From Verrucomicrobiales bacterium (lineage in GTDB: Bacteria; Verrucomicrobiota; Verrucomicrobiia; Verrucomicrobiales; DEV007): a stretch of DNA of 64,000 nt. The stretch covers positions 19,859-83,858 of the forward strand of contig JANQVJ010000043.1 of assembly GCA_030730365.1 (NCBI GenBank). The letters run 5' to 3'. The first letter of the stretch is position 1; every line of letters starts with the position of its first letter. The position numbers were made by a program, and so were the translations under genes. The notes under the pieces are model-generated. The model saw only the letters and a list, made by a program, of their open reading frames with translations. It did not search any database and was not told where the DNA came from. This document shows positions 17,820-26,537 of this stretch, piece by piece.

Positions 17820-19304
17820 TCAATGTTCCCCGGTCTTGGCCCGGTTTTCGAAGCGCATGAATTCCTTGTGGAAGGTCAGGGGCACTTCACCGGTCGGGCC
17901 GTTCCGCTGCTTGGCAATGATGAACTCGGCTTCGCCGTAAAGGCTCTCTTTTTCTTCATCGTCGGCGTAGACCTCGGCACGCATGAGGAGACCGATGAGG
18001 TCGGCATCCTGCTCGATCGAACCGGATTCCCGCAGATCGCTCATCCGCGGCTTGCCGCCGCGGGAGTCAGGATTCCGGTTCAACTGGGCGAGGACGATGA
18101 CGGGGATGTCCAGCTCTTTGGCGATGCCCTTAATCCCGCCGGAGATCTCGGCGATCTCCTTTTCCCGACCGTCCTTGCGGCCAACGTCGGGCGCTTTGAG
18201 GAGCTGGAGGTAGTCGATCATGATCATGCGGATGCCGTGCTGCTGCTTGAGCCGGCGGGCTTTGGCCTGGAGTTCGTTGATCGTGAGACCAGGGGTGTCG
18301 TCGATCCAGATGGGCGCCTCGGCGAGTTGGCCGGCGACCTGCATGAGCTTGGGGAAATCGGCCTTGCTGAGAAAACCGCCCCGCAGTTTTTGCATCTGCA
18401 CTTTGGCCCGCGAACAGAGGAGACGTTGCACGAGCGACTCGGAGGTCATCTCGAGACTGAAGACAGCGACGGGGATAGGGTTGTTTTTCCGGATCGCGAT
18501 GTTCTCGACGATATTCATCGCGAATGAGGTCTTTCCCATCGAGGGACGGGCGGCGATGACGATCATCTCTCCGCCATGGAAGCCATTGGTCATCTCGTCG
18601 AGGTCGTGGAACTCGGTCATGATACCGCCGGAGTTACCGTCGGAATTATACATGTCATCAATGGACTGAATGACCTTCAGGACATGGACGCGCATCTCTT
18701 CGATACCCTTTTGCTGGGTCGTTTCATCGCGAATCCGCAGGACCTTCTTCTCGACGGAGTCGAGGAAGTTGGTGGAACTTTCGGGCCCGTCGTAGGCCTC
18801 GGTGACGCACTCGGTGCAATCCTGAATGATACGGCGCAGGATGAATTTCTCCTTTAGAAACTCGGCGTAATCGTCAAAGAGCGCAGTGGTGGGGACGTCG
18901 TCCAGGAGATCGGCGATAGTCTTGGGACCGCCGACGGCATCGAGAGTGCCCTGATTGGAGAGCTCAGTGTTGAGCACGATAAGGTCTAGCTTGCCCTCGG
19001 GCCGTGTCTTGTAGAGATGCAGGAGCGCCTCGAAGATGATGCGGTGGGCGGGGATGTAAAAGTAGCCCGCCGCCAGTTTTTCGATCGCCTTGGGAATGAT
19101 CGTGACGGGATCGAGGAGCATGCAAGAGAGGGCCGCACGCTCGGCGTCGGCGTTGACCGGCATGGACTTAAGCAGATCTTCCCCGCTGCCGGCGCGACTG
19201 AAGGGTTTGCCGTCGCCTCGTTTGCCATTGGGGCCTGTCTTGAGGGAATCGCCGCCCTTTTTGTAGGACGCAACTCCGCCACCGGAAGAACTTTGATCGG
19301 GCAT
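17820..19304 (-). CDS. dnaB: Replicative DNA helicase DnaB
   Basis: A 494-aa hexameric helicase that unwinds DNA at the replication fork. An atypical Gly/Ser/Lys-rich N-terminal tail (about 45 residues) precedes the DnaB N-domain (PVNADAERAALSCMLLDP). The RecA-like motor follows with Walker A ARPSMGKTSFA, the Walker-B region MIMIDYLQLL, VIVLAQLNR, and LRESGSIEQDADLIGLLMR. The ATG at 19304 is preferred to upstream alternatives because of its distance from the domain start, but the N-terminal tail makes the exact start uncertain. It lies about 140 bp downstream of rplI on the same strand, a conserved bacterial neighbourhood. Confidence 0.95.
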   Translation of the reverse strand: MPDQSSSGGGVASYKKGGDSLKTGPNGKRGDGKPFSRAGSGEDLLKSMPVNADAERAALSCMLLDPVTIIPKAIEKLAAGYFYIPAHRIIFEALLHLYKTRPEGKLDLIVLNTELSNQGTLDAVGGPKTIADLLDDVPTTALFDDYAEFLKEKFILRRIIQDCTECVTEAYDGPESSTNFLDSVEKKVLRIRDETTQQKGIEEMRVHVLKVIQSIDDMYNSDGNSGGIMTEFHDLDEMTNGFHGGEMIVIAARPSMGKTSFAMNIVENIAIRKNNPIPVAVFSLEMTSESLVQRLLCSRAKVQMQKLRGGFLSKADFPKLMQVAGQLAEAPIWIDDTPGLTINELQAKARRLKQQHGIRMIMIDYLQLLKAPDVGRKDGREKEIAEISGGIKGIAKELDIPVIVLAQLNRNPDSRGGKPRMSDLRESGSIEQDADLIGLLMRAEVYADDEEKESLYGEAEFIIAKQRNGPTGEVPLTFHKEFMRFENRAKTGEH

Positions 19305-19445
19305 GGGGAAAGGGAGCAGTTGAGGTGTGGGAGCGGGGACACCCCCCTTTTCACGCAAACGCAAAAAAGGGCGGAATGCTATGTAAGCAAACCGCCCGCA
19401 TTTGGCAAAGTGATTCCTCGGGAATCGCTTTTTACGATGCCTCGA

Positions 19446-19931
19446 TTAGTCCTCGTCAGGGGCGGCACCCTCGCCGTCAGACGAGATGACACGAACAGTC
19501 ACGGAAGCCTCAACCGAAGGGTGGAGTTTAACCGGAATGTCGTAGCTGCCGAGGGTCTTGATGGGCGCGTCGAGAACGAGCTGGTGACGATCGATGTTCA
19601 GCTTGCTCTTCTCGTTGATGAGGGCGGCGATGTCGGCCGTGGTGACCGAACCGAAGGCTTTGCCGCCCTGACCCAGGGAGAGCACGATGGAAAGACGGAG
19701 CTTTTTGAGCTTCCCGGCGGCGACTTCGGCTTCAGCCACCTCGTCAGCCTCACGCTTGGAGCGGAGTTCCTGGAGATGCTTGACGTGGCGACGATTCGCC
19801 TTCGTCGCTTCGTAGGCACGGTCCTGGGGAAGGAGGAAGTTCCGCGCGAAACCGCGCTTTACTTTGACGACATCGGCTTCTGCGCCGAGTCCCTCGATCT
19901 TTTGTTTTAAAATCACTTCTACAGTAGCCAT
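19446..19931 (-). CDS. rplI: 50S ribosomal protein bL9
   Basis: A 161-aa component of the large ribosomal subunit. The N-terminal rRNA-binding domain begins VEVILKQKIEGLGAEADVVKVKRGFARNFLLP (spread over residues 4-35), the hallmark of L9. The connecting helix and C-terminal domain follow (LGSYDIPVKLHPSVEASVTVRV). A short acidic tail (SSDGEGAAPDED) is slightly longer than in E. coli. The usual partners rpsF, ssb and rpsR are not upstream, so only the rplI-dnaB part of the conserved cluster is kept here. Confidence 0.97.
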   Translation of the reverse strand: MATVEVILKQKIEGLGAEADVVKVKRGFARNFLLPQDRAYEATKANRRHVKHLQELRSKREADEVAEAEVAAGKLKKLRLSIVLSLGQGGKAFGSVTTADIAALINEKSKLNIDRHQLVLDAPIKTLGSYDIPVKLHPSVEASVTVRVISSDGEGAAPDED

Positions 19932-20307
19932 CTAAGCGTCAAATTTGGGAATTGGAAAAAGAGCGGGACTTGTAGGCGCGATCCGCTACCTTGTCAACCC
20001 GCAGTCGAAAAGATTTAGGTTCACAGTCATCCCGTGGGGTTTCCCTGAAGCAAGCCTGAGCATGATTTGGCGGTGCGTCGGGGTGGTTTTTCCATGGAAA
20101 GCCTGTGCGGCCTTTCGCTTCGGTGACCCGCGTGCCTGCCTTGGCGGGGCGGTCTTATCCCATGAGGCTAACGGCGAGCGCTGGCTCGGAATGGCGTGGG
20201 TTTGTTCGTAGACCCCGGTCGGGCAGCTGGATGTCAAAGGGTGTCAGTGTTCATTCTCACGCAGACGAGGGATTGACGAGATTCCCGCCGCCTGTCACAT
20301 TCTCTCC
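19932..20307. other. Intergenic region between divergent rplI and Gfo/Idh gene
   Basis: A 376-bp gap. The right end holds the promoter at 20273-20301 for the Gfo/Idh gene. I see no tRNA, convincing small ORF, strong hairpin or palindromic repeat in the remainder. Confidence 0.4.
20273..20301 (+). promoter_or_regulatory. Promoter abutting the Gfo/Idh/MocA gene
   Basis: TTGACG (20273-20278), a 17-bp spacer and CACATT (20296-20301), then 6 nt to the ATG at 20308. The -35 is strong and the -10 weak. The spacing fits the leaderless pattern seen at other genes here. Confidence 0.45.
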
Positions 20308-21744
20308 ATGACTGATTCTGAAAACAAATCCCTCTCCACCCGACGCGCGGCGATCAAGACCGTCGCGGGTGCCTCCGTCCTCGCCGGCTTTAGTATCCCC
20401 CATGTCCACGCGCAGGAAAACTCCGAGCTTAAACTCGCGCTCATCGGTTGCGGCGGTCGGGGAACCGGAGCCGTCAAGAACGCCCTCAGCGTCTCGGGAA
20501 CCCTCGGGCCGCTCAAGCTCCACGCCATGGCCGATGTTTTCGAAGAAAACCTCAAACGCAGCCACGAGACCCTTTCCAAAGATCCGCAGGTCGGTGACAA
20601 AATCGACGTCTCGCCCGAGCACCGTTTTGTCGGCTTCGACGGCTACCGCAATGCGATGGACGCACTGAAGACGGGTGACATCGTCATCCTCACAACTCCG
20701 GCGGCGTTCCGCTGGCCGATGTTCGAATACGCGGTCGAGAAAGGTCTTCACGTCTTCATGGAAAAGCCGGTCACGACCGACGGTTTCACGGCTCGCAAGC
20801 TACTTGAGATCAACAAGAAGGCTGTCGAGAAGAATCTCAAGGTCGGCGTCGGCCTAATGTGCCGCCACTGCAAATCGCGGAACGAACTGAAAAAGCGCAT
20901 CGACGACGGCGCCATCGGGGACATCACCTTCATGCGTTCCTACCGCATGCAGGGTCCGGTCGCGACCTGCTTTACGCCGAAGAACGACACGGACATGAGC
21001 GAGCTCATGTATCAGATCAAGAACTTCCACAGCTTCCTCTGGCTCAGCGGCGGATCATTCAGCGACTTCTTCATCCACGGGATCGACGAAATGTGCATGA
21101 TCAAGGGTGACTTCCCGATCGAGGCCAAGTCCGTCGGCGGTCGGCACTACAAGACGATGGAGCGGAACGGTAAGGTCCACGTAGCCGTCGATCAGAATTT
21201 CGACAGCTACGGCGTTGAATACACCTTTAAAGACGGCACCAAAGCCCTCTACGAAGGCCGCAACATGACCGGCTGTCATCAGGAGTTCGCCGCCTACGCA
21301 CACGGCACGAAGGGGTCGGCGGTCATTTCGTCGGCAAGTCACACGCCCGCCAAGTCGCGTCTATACAAAGATCACAACATCGCCCTCAATCCGCGCGGTA
21401 ATCCGGAGAATCTGCTCTGGTCCTTCCCCACAGGAGACCGCGGTGCCAACCTCGAGGGTAATCCCTACGAGATCGAGTGGGAGGTCCTGATCGATGCGAT
21501 TCGCGAAGACAAGCCGCACAACGAAGTCGAGAACGGCGTCGCGGCCAGCAACGCGACCTCGATGGGCCGCATGGCTGCTCACACCGGGCAGGTCATCACC
21601 TACGACCAGATGCTGAACAACGAATTCGTCATGGCGCCGAACGTGGCCGAGCTCACCCTCGAGTCAGACTCGCCGCTCATGCCCGACGCCGAGGGCAAAT
21701 ACGCCATCCCTGAACCCGGCATCAAAAAGGATCGCGAATACTGA
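20308..21744 (+). CDS. Tat-exported Gfo/Idh/MocA family oxidoreductase
   Basis: A 478-aa NAD(P)-dependent oxidoreductase-like protein that probably acts on a sugar or sugar derivative. A twin-arginine signal (STRRAAIKTVAGASVLAG, ending VHAQ) predicts folded export to the periplasm. The Rossmann domain begins ALIGCGGRGTGAVKNAL and carries the EKPVTTDG motif (EKP is the family hallmark). The C-terminal alpha/beta domain contains HGIDEMCMIKGDFPIEAKSV. Exported Gfo/Idh/MocA proteins are very abundant in Planctomycetes and Verrucomicrobia. The substrate cannot be assigned. Confidence 0.9.
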   Translation: MTDSENKSLSTRRAAIKTVAGASVLAGFSIPHVHAQENSELKLALIGCGGRGTGAVKNALSVSGTLGPLKLHAMADVFEENLKRSHETLSKDPQVGDKIDVSPEHRFVGFDGYRNAMDALKTGDIVILTTPAAFRWPMFEYAVEKGLHVFMEKPVTTDGFTARKLLEINKKAVEKNLKVGVGLMCRHCKSRNELKKRIDDGAIGDITFMRSYRMQGPVATCFTPKNDTDMSELMYQIKNFHSFLWLSGGSFSDFFIHGIDEMCMIKGDFPIEAKSVGGRHYKTMERNGKVHVAVDQNFDSYGVEYTFKDGTKALYEGRNMTGCHQEFAAYAHGTKGSAVISSASHTPAKSRLYKDHNIALNPRGNPENLLWSFPTGDRGANLEGNPYEIEWEVLIDAIREDKPHNEVENGVAASNATSMGRMAAHTGQVITYDQMLNNEFVMAPNVAELTLESDSPLMPDAEGKYAIPEPGIKKDREY

Positions 21745-21771
21745 TCCGACCCGCCAATCTTTGAAGCACGT

Positions 21772-21819
21772 GATCGCCGTTTTCCGAATTGACCCGGGGA
21801 ACGGCGATCATCGTATACT
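21772..21819 (+). promoter_or_regulatory. Hairpin and promoter region before the TPR gene
   Basis: GATCGCCGTT (21772-21781) pairs with AACGGCGATC (21800-21809), a candidate terminator for the Gfo/Idh gene without a T-run. Overlapping it is a possible promoter, TTGACC (21789-21794), a 19-bp spacer and TATACT (21814-21819), 27 nt before the next ATG. Confidence 0.4.
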
Positions 21820-21846
21820 GGAGACTACCACGAACACTCCCGCCCC

Positions 21847-22842
21847 ATGAAAGCTCTTGTCATTGCCCTGCTCCTCCTCAGTCTCGCCCCCAACCTGCCC
21901 GCGCAGGAGGAGGGGGACAAAGCCAAAGTGGAACGCCTCGAAAAGCGCATGCGACTCGCGGACGAACTCGAGGCACAGGGAGATGTCGACGGGGCGGTGC
22001 AGATCCTCGGGGAAATCTTTGATGCGAATCCGGAAGACCCCGATCTACTGGAGCGGATCGTGGTGATGCTGATGCGGAGTGAGCGCTTTAGTGAAGCTGT
22101 CCCGCGTCTCCGCGAACTTCTCAAGCTCAAGGGTGGCAGCGAGGCGGAGCACCTCGCCCTCGCCCGGATGATGATAGAGGTGAAGGAGAACGAGACCGCT
22201 GTCGGTTTCATCAAAGAGGCATCGGGGAGCTTCCCCGACTCGGCTGACTTCCCCTTTCTCCTCACCTTCGCCCTCGGGCAACTCGAACGCTGGGACGAAG
22301 CCGTCGCCGAATTCGAAAAGACGATCGCTCTCGCGAGGGAGGCGAAGCCCGAACTCCTCAACGAGGGCTTTTACTTCCGCTACGCCGCCGCCCATGAACG
22401 GATGAAAAACTTCGACGAGGCGGAGAAGCTTTTCCGCAAGACGCTGGACCTGATTGAGTCGAATGATCGCGAAGAAGAGAATCCGGAATTCAAGGCGACC
22501 GCCCTCAACTACCTCGCCTACATGTGGATCGAGCGGGGCGAGAAGCTCGACGAAGCCGGCCCGCTGGCGAAGGAAGCGGCCAAACTCAGCCCCGACAGCG
22601 GCGCGATCGCCGACACCCTCGGCTGGTACCATTTTCAAAAGGGCGAATATCCTCGTGCTCTCGTCTCACTGAAAAAGGCCGAGAGTCTCATTGAGGAGCC
22701 CGATGCCGTGATTTACGACCACCTCGGCCAGACCCTCGCGAAGCTGAACGAAAAGGATTTCGCCGCCGAATATTTCCGCAAGGCCCTCGAGCTCGACCCG
22801 AAGAACGAAGACCTCAAGGCCCGCCTCGACGAGGTCGAGTGA
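21847..22842 (+). CDS. Secreted tetratricopeptide-repeat protein
   Basis: A 331-aa protein with a signal peptide (about 1-19, ending NLPAQ). TPR-like helical pairs cover the rest, for example ADELEAQGDVDGAVQILGEIFDANPED, QLERWDEAVAEFEKTIALA, MKNFDEAEKLFRKTLDL and FAAEYFRKALELDPKN (each split across helices). It would serve as a protein-interaction scaffold in the periplasm; no partner can be named. It stands alone between a Gfo/Idh gene and the convergent PHP-domain gene, which ends 18 bp away. Confidence 0.82.
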   Translation: MKALVIALLLLSLAPNLPAQEEGDKAKVERLEKRMRLADELEAQGDVDGAVQILGEIFDANPEDPDLLERIVVMLMRSERFSEAVPRLRELLKLKGGSEAEHLALARMMIEVKENETAVGFIKEASGSFPDSADFPFLLTFALGQLERWDEAVAEFEKTIALAREAKPELLNEGFYFRYAAAHERMKNFDEAEKLFRKTLDLIESNDREEENPEFKATALNYLAYMWIERGEKLDEAGPLAKEAAKLSPDSGAIADTLGWYHFQKGEYPRALVSLKKAESLIEEPDAVIYDHLGQTLAKLNEKDFAAEYFRKALELDPKNEDLKARLDEVE

Positions 22843-22859
22843 AGGCTGTCCAGCACCGC

Positions 22860-24719
22860 TCACTTCACCCATACCACCGGACTGATACCCATAACAAAAG
22901 GGCTGAAGTCCGGCGAGGTCGGCTGGTAGGGCGGCATGATCGCCCACCAGCTCCCCGTGATGCCGGGCCCTGTCGCGACGGCGCAGAGGAAGTCACCACT
23001 CTCCGCGCCGAGTTCCTCCCGAGTGAAACGCCTCTCCCATTTTATCCCTGCCTTGCGCCCGGCCGAATCGTCTACGACGAGATCATCAACCTCTTCGCCG
23101 TTCCGGAAAAGGCGCACCCGGTCCGCCCGTGTCCAGCCTGGACCGAGCACTTGCACGGTCACCGAGGATCCATCGGGTGACTCGTCGAGCCGCGCGAGCA
23201 ATCCGAAGCTCACCCAGGTGCGTCCCGCGAGGATCGAGGCGATGGCCGTGTCGACGGGAATGGCTGCGACATCGTCATCAGGTGCCTCAAGGTAGGTGCG
23301 GCCCTGGCCGGGAATGGCGAAATTGACCGTGTGACTGTCGCTCGACCCTATCCCCGCGATGCGATGGCCACTGCGGAGGAGGGCGAACCAGTCGCGCACT
23401 AGCTCGAGTGGATCGGTCTGCTGAGCGCCCGAGTTCACTAGTTCCATCGCGTTCGCCTCGAGCTTCCAGCCGTTTTTAAAGGTCCCCGTGACGCGGTCGA
23501 AGTTCGCCGCATCGAGAGGCCGGAATCCTCGATGGACATCACGCGCGTGATTGAGGATGCAAATTTTCACGCCGGGAGTGCTGTAGATGTTCGCAAAGAT
23601 TTGGGGCCAGGGGCGCAACTTATGCTCGGCAGGACGACTCCCCGGATCCACCGGAAAAGCGTTGAAATGTCCCAGGCTCGTCGTCACCTCGCAACCTGCG
23701 ATCGGAGTGAACCACTTCGTCGCGCCTATTCTTTCCGTCTCTTCACGGTAGTCGATGTGTTTGTCGTGAGCGGTAGAGACTGGCAACTCGATCCCCTCGC
23801 CCGCGATCGAGATGAGCCTCTCGGTGAGACTGCTGTCCCCGTGACGATCGAACTCGAAAGTGTGTAAATGGGGATCGCATGCGACGAGCCTCGGTGTGGG
23901 GACTTCCCGTTTCAGGGTATAGGCGAGGGCGTGGCTCTGCCCGCTTCCGTCGATTAAGACCTCCTCCCGGCTGAGACTGTATTCAAAGCCGCGCCCGCAA
24001 TAGACCTCGTAGCGGCGGGGCCGCTCCACATCGCCTGCGAGGCGGATCTCCGCCCTGCCGTCGAGGGTATAGATGATGCCCTCCCGGATCGCAACCTTGT
24101 CATCGGACTCCGCTCCGATAAAAGCGAGCGCACCCGTCTCCGCATCGATGATTGTGAAACGGCAGGGCATCCCCACGCCCGACTCGGCGGCGTTCGCCGT
24201 CAGGGTGAGCGTCGCCGACATCTCCGGCACAACGCGGCGATACCCGCGCTGCTGGAAGAGCAACTCCGCCCGCGCCTCATCGACGAGTACCTCCATCCCG
24301 TCGTGCAGGGCAATATCGCCGAGTCGGATGTCGTCCCCCGGCGTGGCGCCCGTGGAGATCTCAAGGACATTACCGGCTGCCTTCAACAGGCCGGGCGGTA
24401 CCGCGATGCCATGCTCGAGATGATGATGATCCCGCGGCAGCGCGCCGAGTTTTTGCCCGTTAAGCTCGATCGTCCAGGCGTGTTTTGTCTCCTCCTGCCT
24501 CAGGGTCAGGAGCTTCAGCTGCTCCGGAGCGGTCAGGTCGAAGCGGATATGTAACCTGTCCCCATCGGCCTTTTCCGCGAAGCGGGACCATTCGCGCGGT
24601 TCGGCGTTCCGAAGATGGAGGAAGTCGGCCTCGATCACGACCGGTTCACCGGCATGCGCGCGGGGAATGACGACCGCAAGGATAAGGGCGATGATTATTC
24701 CGGAGTTTACAGCGTGCAT
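22860..24719 (-). CDS. Secreted PHP-domain metallohydrolase, CehA/McbA family
   Basis: A 619-aa exported protein with a signal peptide (ALILAVVIPRAHAG). An N-terminal beta-rich region (about 25-240) precedes a PHP-type metal hydrolase domain. Metal-ligand motifs are visible: DPHLHTFEFDRHGDS, STAHDKHIDY, CILNHARD and GIGSSDSHTVN. CehA and McbA hydrolyse carbamate insecticides, but the natural substrate of most family members is unknown and I would not infer carbaryl hydrolysis here. The ATG at 24719 is chosen for the signal peptide; the frame is open for another 240 codons upstream without plausible coding content. The gene is divergent from the lipoprotein gene at 24828. Confidence 0.85.
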   Translation of the reverse strand: MHAVNSGIIIALILAVVIPRAHAGEPVVIEADFLHLRNAEPREWSRFAEKADGDRLHIRFDLTAPEQLKLLTLRQEETKHAWTIELNGQKLGALPRDHHHLEHGIAVPPGLLKAAGNVLEISTGATPGDDIRLGDIALHDGMEVLVDEARAELLFQQRGYRRVVPEMSATLTLTANAAESGVGMPCRFTIIDAETGALAFIGAESDDKVAIREGIIYTLDGRAEIRLAGDVERPRRYEVYCGRGFEYSLSREEVLIDGSGQSHALAYTLKREVPTPRLVACDPHLHTFEFDRHGDSSLTERLISIAGEGIELPVSTAHDKHIDYREETERIGATKWFTPIAGCEVTTSLGHFNAFPVDPGSRPAEHKLRPWPQIFANIYSTPGVKICILNHARDVHRGFRPLDAANFDRVTGTFKNGWKLEANAMELVNSGAQQTDPLELVRDWFALLRSGHRIAGIGSSDSHTVNFAIPGQGRTYLEAPDDDVAAIPVDTAIASILAGRTWVSFGLLARLDESPDGSSVTVQVLGPGWTRADRVRLFRNGEEVDDLVVDDSAGRKAGIKWERRFTREELGAESGDFLCAVATGPGITGSWWAIMPPYQPTSPDFSPFVMGISPVVWVK

Positions 24720-24827
24720 GATGCGCTGAGTGTGATCAATTCGCTCTTCCCCGACAATACCCGAGATACGGGATATCCTTGCCACCGCTCCGCCGCGTAT
24801 GATACAACGAAATCGAAAGACATCAGG

Positions 24828-25460
24828 ATGAGAGCGAAAACGGGCAATTCCCTCCGTATCGTGACGTTCGCGATTCTTCCCTGGATCGTCCTCGTCCCGA
24901 CCGGTTGCGAAAGGCCGAAACTTCGCTCTGACGCGGCAAAGGAGACGGTCGACCCCATCCCCGCCGAACGCCCCGCCAATCCCTTTAGCGATCCCGCAGA
25001 ATCCCCATCGGGACCGTCCGAAGGAGTCGGGGCGCGAACGTCTCCTGCCCCCGCCGCTAACGCCCCGTCGCCGCAGGCCATGGCTCCGACGCCTTCGTCC
25101 CTCGACCCCGGCGCCCGGGCGCGCGAATATGCGCGTATGCAGAGAATGTGCGATGCCCAGCTCGCAGGGATAGAGGCGATCCAGTCCGACCTCGCCCGGC
25201 ACTCGGCGACTTTGAACCAGTTGCGTAGCCGGCTCCAGACGGTCCGTGCCCTCAAGGCAGGGGCTAAGTCCGGTGGCGTCCGCGTGGAGCGGATCGGAGG
25301 TGAATCGACCCTCGTCAATCGCGCCGCCGAAGCCCACGAGATCGAGGCGAAAATAAGAGCCGAGGAACCCCTCGTCGCCCAGTTTTCCAAAGCGCTCCAG
25401 GACGCGCAGCAGCAATACGCCGCTCTGCAGCACAGCATGAATCAACTCCTCGTGGAATAG
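24828..25460 (+). CDS. Putative lipoprotein with C-terminal coiled coil
   Basis: A 210-aa protein. The N-terminus (LRIVTFAILPWIVLVPTGC) ends in a lipobox with Cys27, predicting lipidation and membrane anchoring. A Pro/Ser/Ala-rich linker (about 35-95) leads to a helical coiled-coil region (about 100-205) rich in Gln, Leu and Ala. I do not recognise a family. It is divergent from the CehA/McbA-like gene. Confidence 0.65.
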   Translation: MRAKTGNSLRIVTFAILPWIVLVPTGCERPKLRSDAAKETVDPIPAERPANPFSDPAESPSGPSEGVGARTSPAPAANAPSPQAMAPTPSSLDPGARAREYARMQRMCDAQLAGIEAIQSDLARHSATLNQLRSRLQTVRALKAGAKSGGVRVERIGGESTLVNRAAEAHEIEAKIRAEEPLVAQFSKALQDAQQQYAALQHSMNQLLVE

Positions 25461-25503
25461 CGCCCGGGCTCTGGTTCGACGCGCTTACGCCGTCATTCGG
25501 CCA

Positions 25504-25532
25504 TTGTCAGAGGCGCCGAAGCGTGGCACGAT
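25504..25532 (+). promoter_or_regulatory. Promoter abutting the DUF1080 gene
   Basis: TTGTCA (25504-25509), a 17-bp spacer and CACGAT (25527-25532), then 8 nt to the ATG at 25541. A weak -10 with correct spacing; it supports 25541 over an earlier ATG-less start at 25523. Confidence 0.4.
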
Positions 25533-25540
25533 CCACGCCT

Positions 25541-26374
25541 ATGAGACTACCCAAAATCGCGTTTTACATCCTCACGGCAGGCCTGCCCCTCGCTACCACC
25601 GTGGCCCAGGAAAAATCGGGCCCCAAGGCGCCCCCGACCGGATACACGGACACCCCCTTCCTCCCCGGAGGAAAATGGCGTGTTCATGACGACGCCCGGC
25701 CCCGCCCCGAGGTCGTCACACCCGGCAAGACAGCATCTGAGGCGCCGTCCGATGCCATCGTCCTCTTCGACGGCAAAGGCCTCGACGAGTGGGTCATGGA
25801 CAAAGACAACGCCCCCGCCGACTGGATCGTGAAAGAGGGCGTCATGGAAGTGCCTCCAAAAGGTCACGGCGTCGGCGGTTACATCAAGACAAAGCGCGAG
25901 TTCGGCGATGTCCAGCTCCACATCGAATTCGCCACGCCTGAGAAAGTCGAGGGTAACTCCCAGGGACGCGGCAACAGCGGCGTCTTTTTCCTCGGCTCCT
26001 TTGAGCTGCAGATTCTCGATTCCTACGAGAACGAATCCTACGCCGACGGCCAGGCCTCTGCGCTCTATGGATACAAGCCGCCGCTCGTCAACGCCGTCCG
26101 CAAGCCCGGTGAATGGCAGACCTATGACATCGTCTTCGAGGCGCCGAAATGGGATGCCGACGGCAATCTGCTGAAAAAGGCCTACATCACCGTCTTTCAT
26201 AACGGAGTCGTAACCCACAACCGCCAACCCTACCTCGGCGCGACCGGTCACAAGAGCGTCGCGAACTACAACACCGTCCGCGAGAGTGGCCCGATCAAGC
26301 TGCAGGACCACGGCAACCCGACCCGCTTCCGCAACATCTGGGTCCGCGAGCTAAAGCTCAACGCCCACGAGTGA
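25541..26374 (+). CDS. Secreted DUF1080 (3-keto-disaccharide hydrolase-type) protein
   Basis: A 277-aa exported protein with a signal peptide (about 1-22, ending TTVAQ). The DUF1080 jelly-roll domain follows from about residue 70, starting IVLFDGKGLDEWV, with GRGNSGVFFLGSFELQILDS in the middle and the C-terminal GPIKLQDHGNPTRFRNIWVR. The family is a concanavalin-like fold related to glycoside hydrolase 16; some members act on 3-keto-glycosides. DUF1080 proteins are expanded in PVC bacteria. The PQQ-like propeller gene follows on the same strand, separated by a palindromic repeat. Confidence 0.9.
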   Translation: MRLPKIAFYILTAGLPLATTVAQEKSGPKAPPTGYTDTPFLPGGKWRVHDDARPRPEVVTPGKTASEAPSDAIVLFDGKGLDEWVMDKDNAPADWIVKEGVMEVPPKGHGVGGYIKTKREFGDVQLHIEFATPEKVEGNSQGRGNSGVFFLGSFELQILDSYENESYADGQASALYGYKPPLVNAVRKPGEWQTYDIVFEAPKWDADGNLLKKAYITVFHNGVVTHNRQPYLGATGHKSVANYNTVRESGPIKLQDHGNPTRFRNIWVRELKLNAHE

Positions 26375-26395
26375 CATCCGCCGGTCATGCCCCGG

Positions 26396-26485
26396 GGAGG
26401 AGGGGCATTTCTGTCCTGCTAATTCGGCGATCCATCTCCCGCCGCCGGACTAGCAGGGCGACAGAATGGTTCCCCCCCTCTTGAG
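26396..26485. repeat. Dispersed palindromic repeat, locus B (divergent inverted pair)
   Basis: Left arm GGGGCATTTCTGTCCTGCTA (about 26402-26421) and right arm TAGCAGGGCGACAGAATGG (about 26451-26469) are imperfect inverse copies, followed by CCCCCTCTTGA. Core and flanks are diverged versions of the repeats at 37.7 and 47.1 kb. It separates the DUF1080 and PQQ-like genes. Confidence 0.55.
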
Positions 26486-26537
26486 TCCGACGCATAAAAG
26501 CCCTGCCCCGATGAGCCTGACTCTGCTTGACTATGCC

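Noticed and set aside
19932..20307. tRNA or small RNA gene in the rplI/Gfo-Idh gap
   Set aside because: No cloverleaf or T-arm consensus could be found on either strand; nothing beyond the promoter is supported.
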